Shown in pieces: positions 48,446-49,158 of a DNA stretch of 49,158 bases. Every line of letters begins with the position of its first letter. The stretch's first letter is position 1. A model generated the notes under the pieces. That model did not search any database. It saw nothing but the letters and a program-made list of their open reading frames with translations, and was not told the origin of the DNA. The position numbers were made by a program, and so were the translations under genes. Source of the stretch: Quinella sp. 1Q5 (lineage in GTDB: Bacteria; Bacillota; Negativicutes; Selenomonadales; Selenomonadaceae); the NCBI GenBank assembly GCA_014764605.1, contig JACXWG010000003.1, forward strand, positions 1-49,158, read 5' to 3'.

Positions 48446-48747
48446 AAAAATAGCTCCGTGACGAAGACGACCGAACAACAGAGCAATGCGACCTTGAAGA
48501 GACTTGCGCCGAACCAAGCCGCCGATATGCCCGCGACCAGTGCTAAGGCTCCAGATATTGGCGACTGCGTGGCGTAGACTATCGCGGGGAAGGTCATAAC
48601 TGCCAGCGTCACATAGGGCACGTAATGCAGAAATGAACGCACCGTGACATTTTTTATTTCGCCGCGAATCAACGTAAGCGGAAGGATTTTTATCGCCAAC
48701 GTCACCGCGCTTGCTATCAAGATATAAACGTTAATGTCGTGAGTCAT
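48442..48747 (-). CDS. azlD: AzlD family branched-chain amino acid exporter subunit
   Basis: A 101-residue protein with four hydrophobic helices, typical of AzlD (LPLTLIRG, FLHYVPYVTLAVMTFPAI). It acts with AzlC to export branched-chain amino acids. AAGGAGG precedes the ATG, which lies 17 bases inside azlC. Confidence 0.92.
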   Translation of the reverse strand: MTHDINVYILIASAVTLAIKILPLTLIRGEIKNVTVRSFLHYVPYVTLAVMTFPAIVYATQSPISGALALVAGISAAWFGASLFKVALLCCSVVFVTELFL

Positions 48748-49158
48748 CGTCTTCCTCCTTGACGGGATAAAGGATAGCCGCCGCCCCCGCGATTAGTATC
48801 GTCAAGATGATTGTCCGATTGCCCGCCGAAACGTCAGGGAAAAATTCTGCGGCTAAGTAGCTCAAAAGGAAACTGACGACGACCGAGCCGCCGATAACTT
48901 TATCTTTGCGGGCGGGCGGGATTATCACGGCTAAGAACATTCCGTAAAGCGCGACGCTCAATGCACTAACTGCCGCCTCCGAGAAGAAATTCCATGCGAC
49001 GATTCCGCAAGCCGTGCCCAACGACCAACCGGGCAGAGCCGTCAACATTGCGCCGTAGTTGTAAAAGGGATTGAGCCAGCGTCCGCCGCGTGCAATCGTT
49101 ATTCCAAAGATTTCGTCCGTCACAGCGAAGCCGATAAAAAGTCTTTGATAAAACGGCG
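48731..49158 (-). CDS. azlC: AzlC family exporter, C-terminal part (runs off the right edge)
   Basis: The last ~142 codons of an AzlC protein. The frame is open to the window edge and reads FYQRLFIGFAVTDEIFGITI, the AzlC motif region, then several hydrophobic helices and a charged C-terminus (KEEDDDSRH). The start is outside the window. AzlC is the main subunit of the branched-chain amino acid efflux pair. Confidence 0.9.
   Translation of the reverse strand, partial: PFYQRLFIGFAVTDEIFGITIARGGRWLNPFYNYGAMLTALPGWSLGTACGIVAWNFFSEAAVSALSVALYGMFLAVIIPPARKDKVIGGSVVVSFLLSYLAAEFFPDVSAGNRTIILTILIAGAAAILYPVKEEDDDSRH

Noticed and set aside
1-49158. CRISPR arrays, rRNA operons, insertion sequences
   Set aside because: No evenly spaced repeats, rRNA-like sequence or transposase genes were seen; the only repeats found are the toxin-module, EamA and operator repeats.

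Overview
The window looks like chromosome of a diderm Firmicute, class Negativicutes (Selenomonadaceae-like). It has outer-membrane machinery (TamB-like protein, TolC-type exit duct, HlyD-type adaptor, MlaF, and an MlaD whose C-terminus resembles a beta-barrel) beside Firmicute-style genes (CarD regulator, GntR/IspE/GlmU/Prs cluster, AGGAGG-type ribosome binding sites, frequent GTG and TTG starts). The genus is an inference; no rRNA is present.

Left part (1-12.6 kb), all on the minus strand: an envelope lipid-transport and efflux operon (mlaF, mlaD, HlyD-type adaptor, TolC, TamB-like, cut at the left edge); htpG; a 34-residue small ORF; prs; glmU; a GntR regulator; ispE; carD. At 12.6-18.8 kb is an accessory segment: a single-chain MmeI-like restriction-modification enzyme, two tandem modules that look like Fst/par-type type I toxin-antitoxin loci, uvrC, a weaker third module, and rnhA.

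Middle (18.8-34.8 kb): an AEC permease, ndk, an oligopeptide/nickel-type ABC operon without permease genes, translationally coupled to a methyltransferase; prophage-like remnants (a broken helicase); a 967-residue toroid plus ATP-grasp fusion; a HAD phosphatase; a Tat-exported GH13 glucosidase; a DUF1850 protein; a lone metal-ABC permease behind palindromic operators; an EamA transporter with a broken duplicate of its own 5' end; and cbiG-cbiF.

Right part (34.8-49.2 kb), mostly plus strand: a short flagellin, tRNA-Gly(CCC), a zinc-ribbon protein, an RpiB-like protein with an altered active site, then a signalling cluster (kinase fragment, 1264-residue hybrid kinase, REC-GGDEF protein, decayed kinase pseudogene, two-REC protein). 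Next come a PPP-type phosphatase and a degenerate FtsZ paralogue, a pair of paralogous micro-proteins, rsmB and azlDC (azlC cut at the right edge).

The most unusual item is the tandem pair at 15.47-16.20 kb. Each unit has a hydrophobic 33-residue ORF with a strong promoter and an early anti-Shine-Dalgarno element. A converging short RNA from an identical 35-bp promoter repeat carries a near-copy of the antisense of its own toxin's ribosome binding site and start codon, and ends in a hairpin facing the toxin mRNA. Second in interest is the FtsZ-like protein that lacks both the tubulin signature and the T7 loop.
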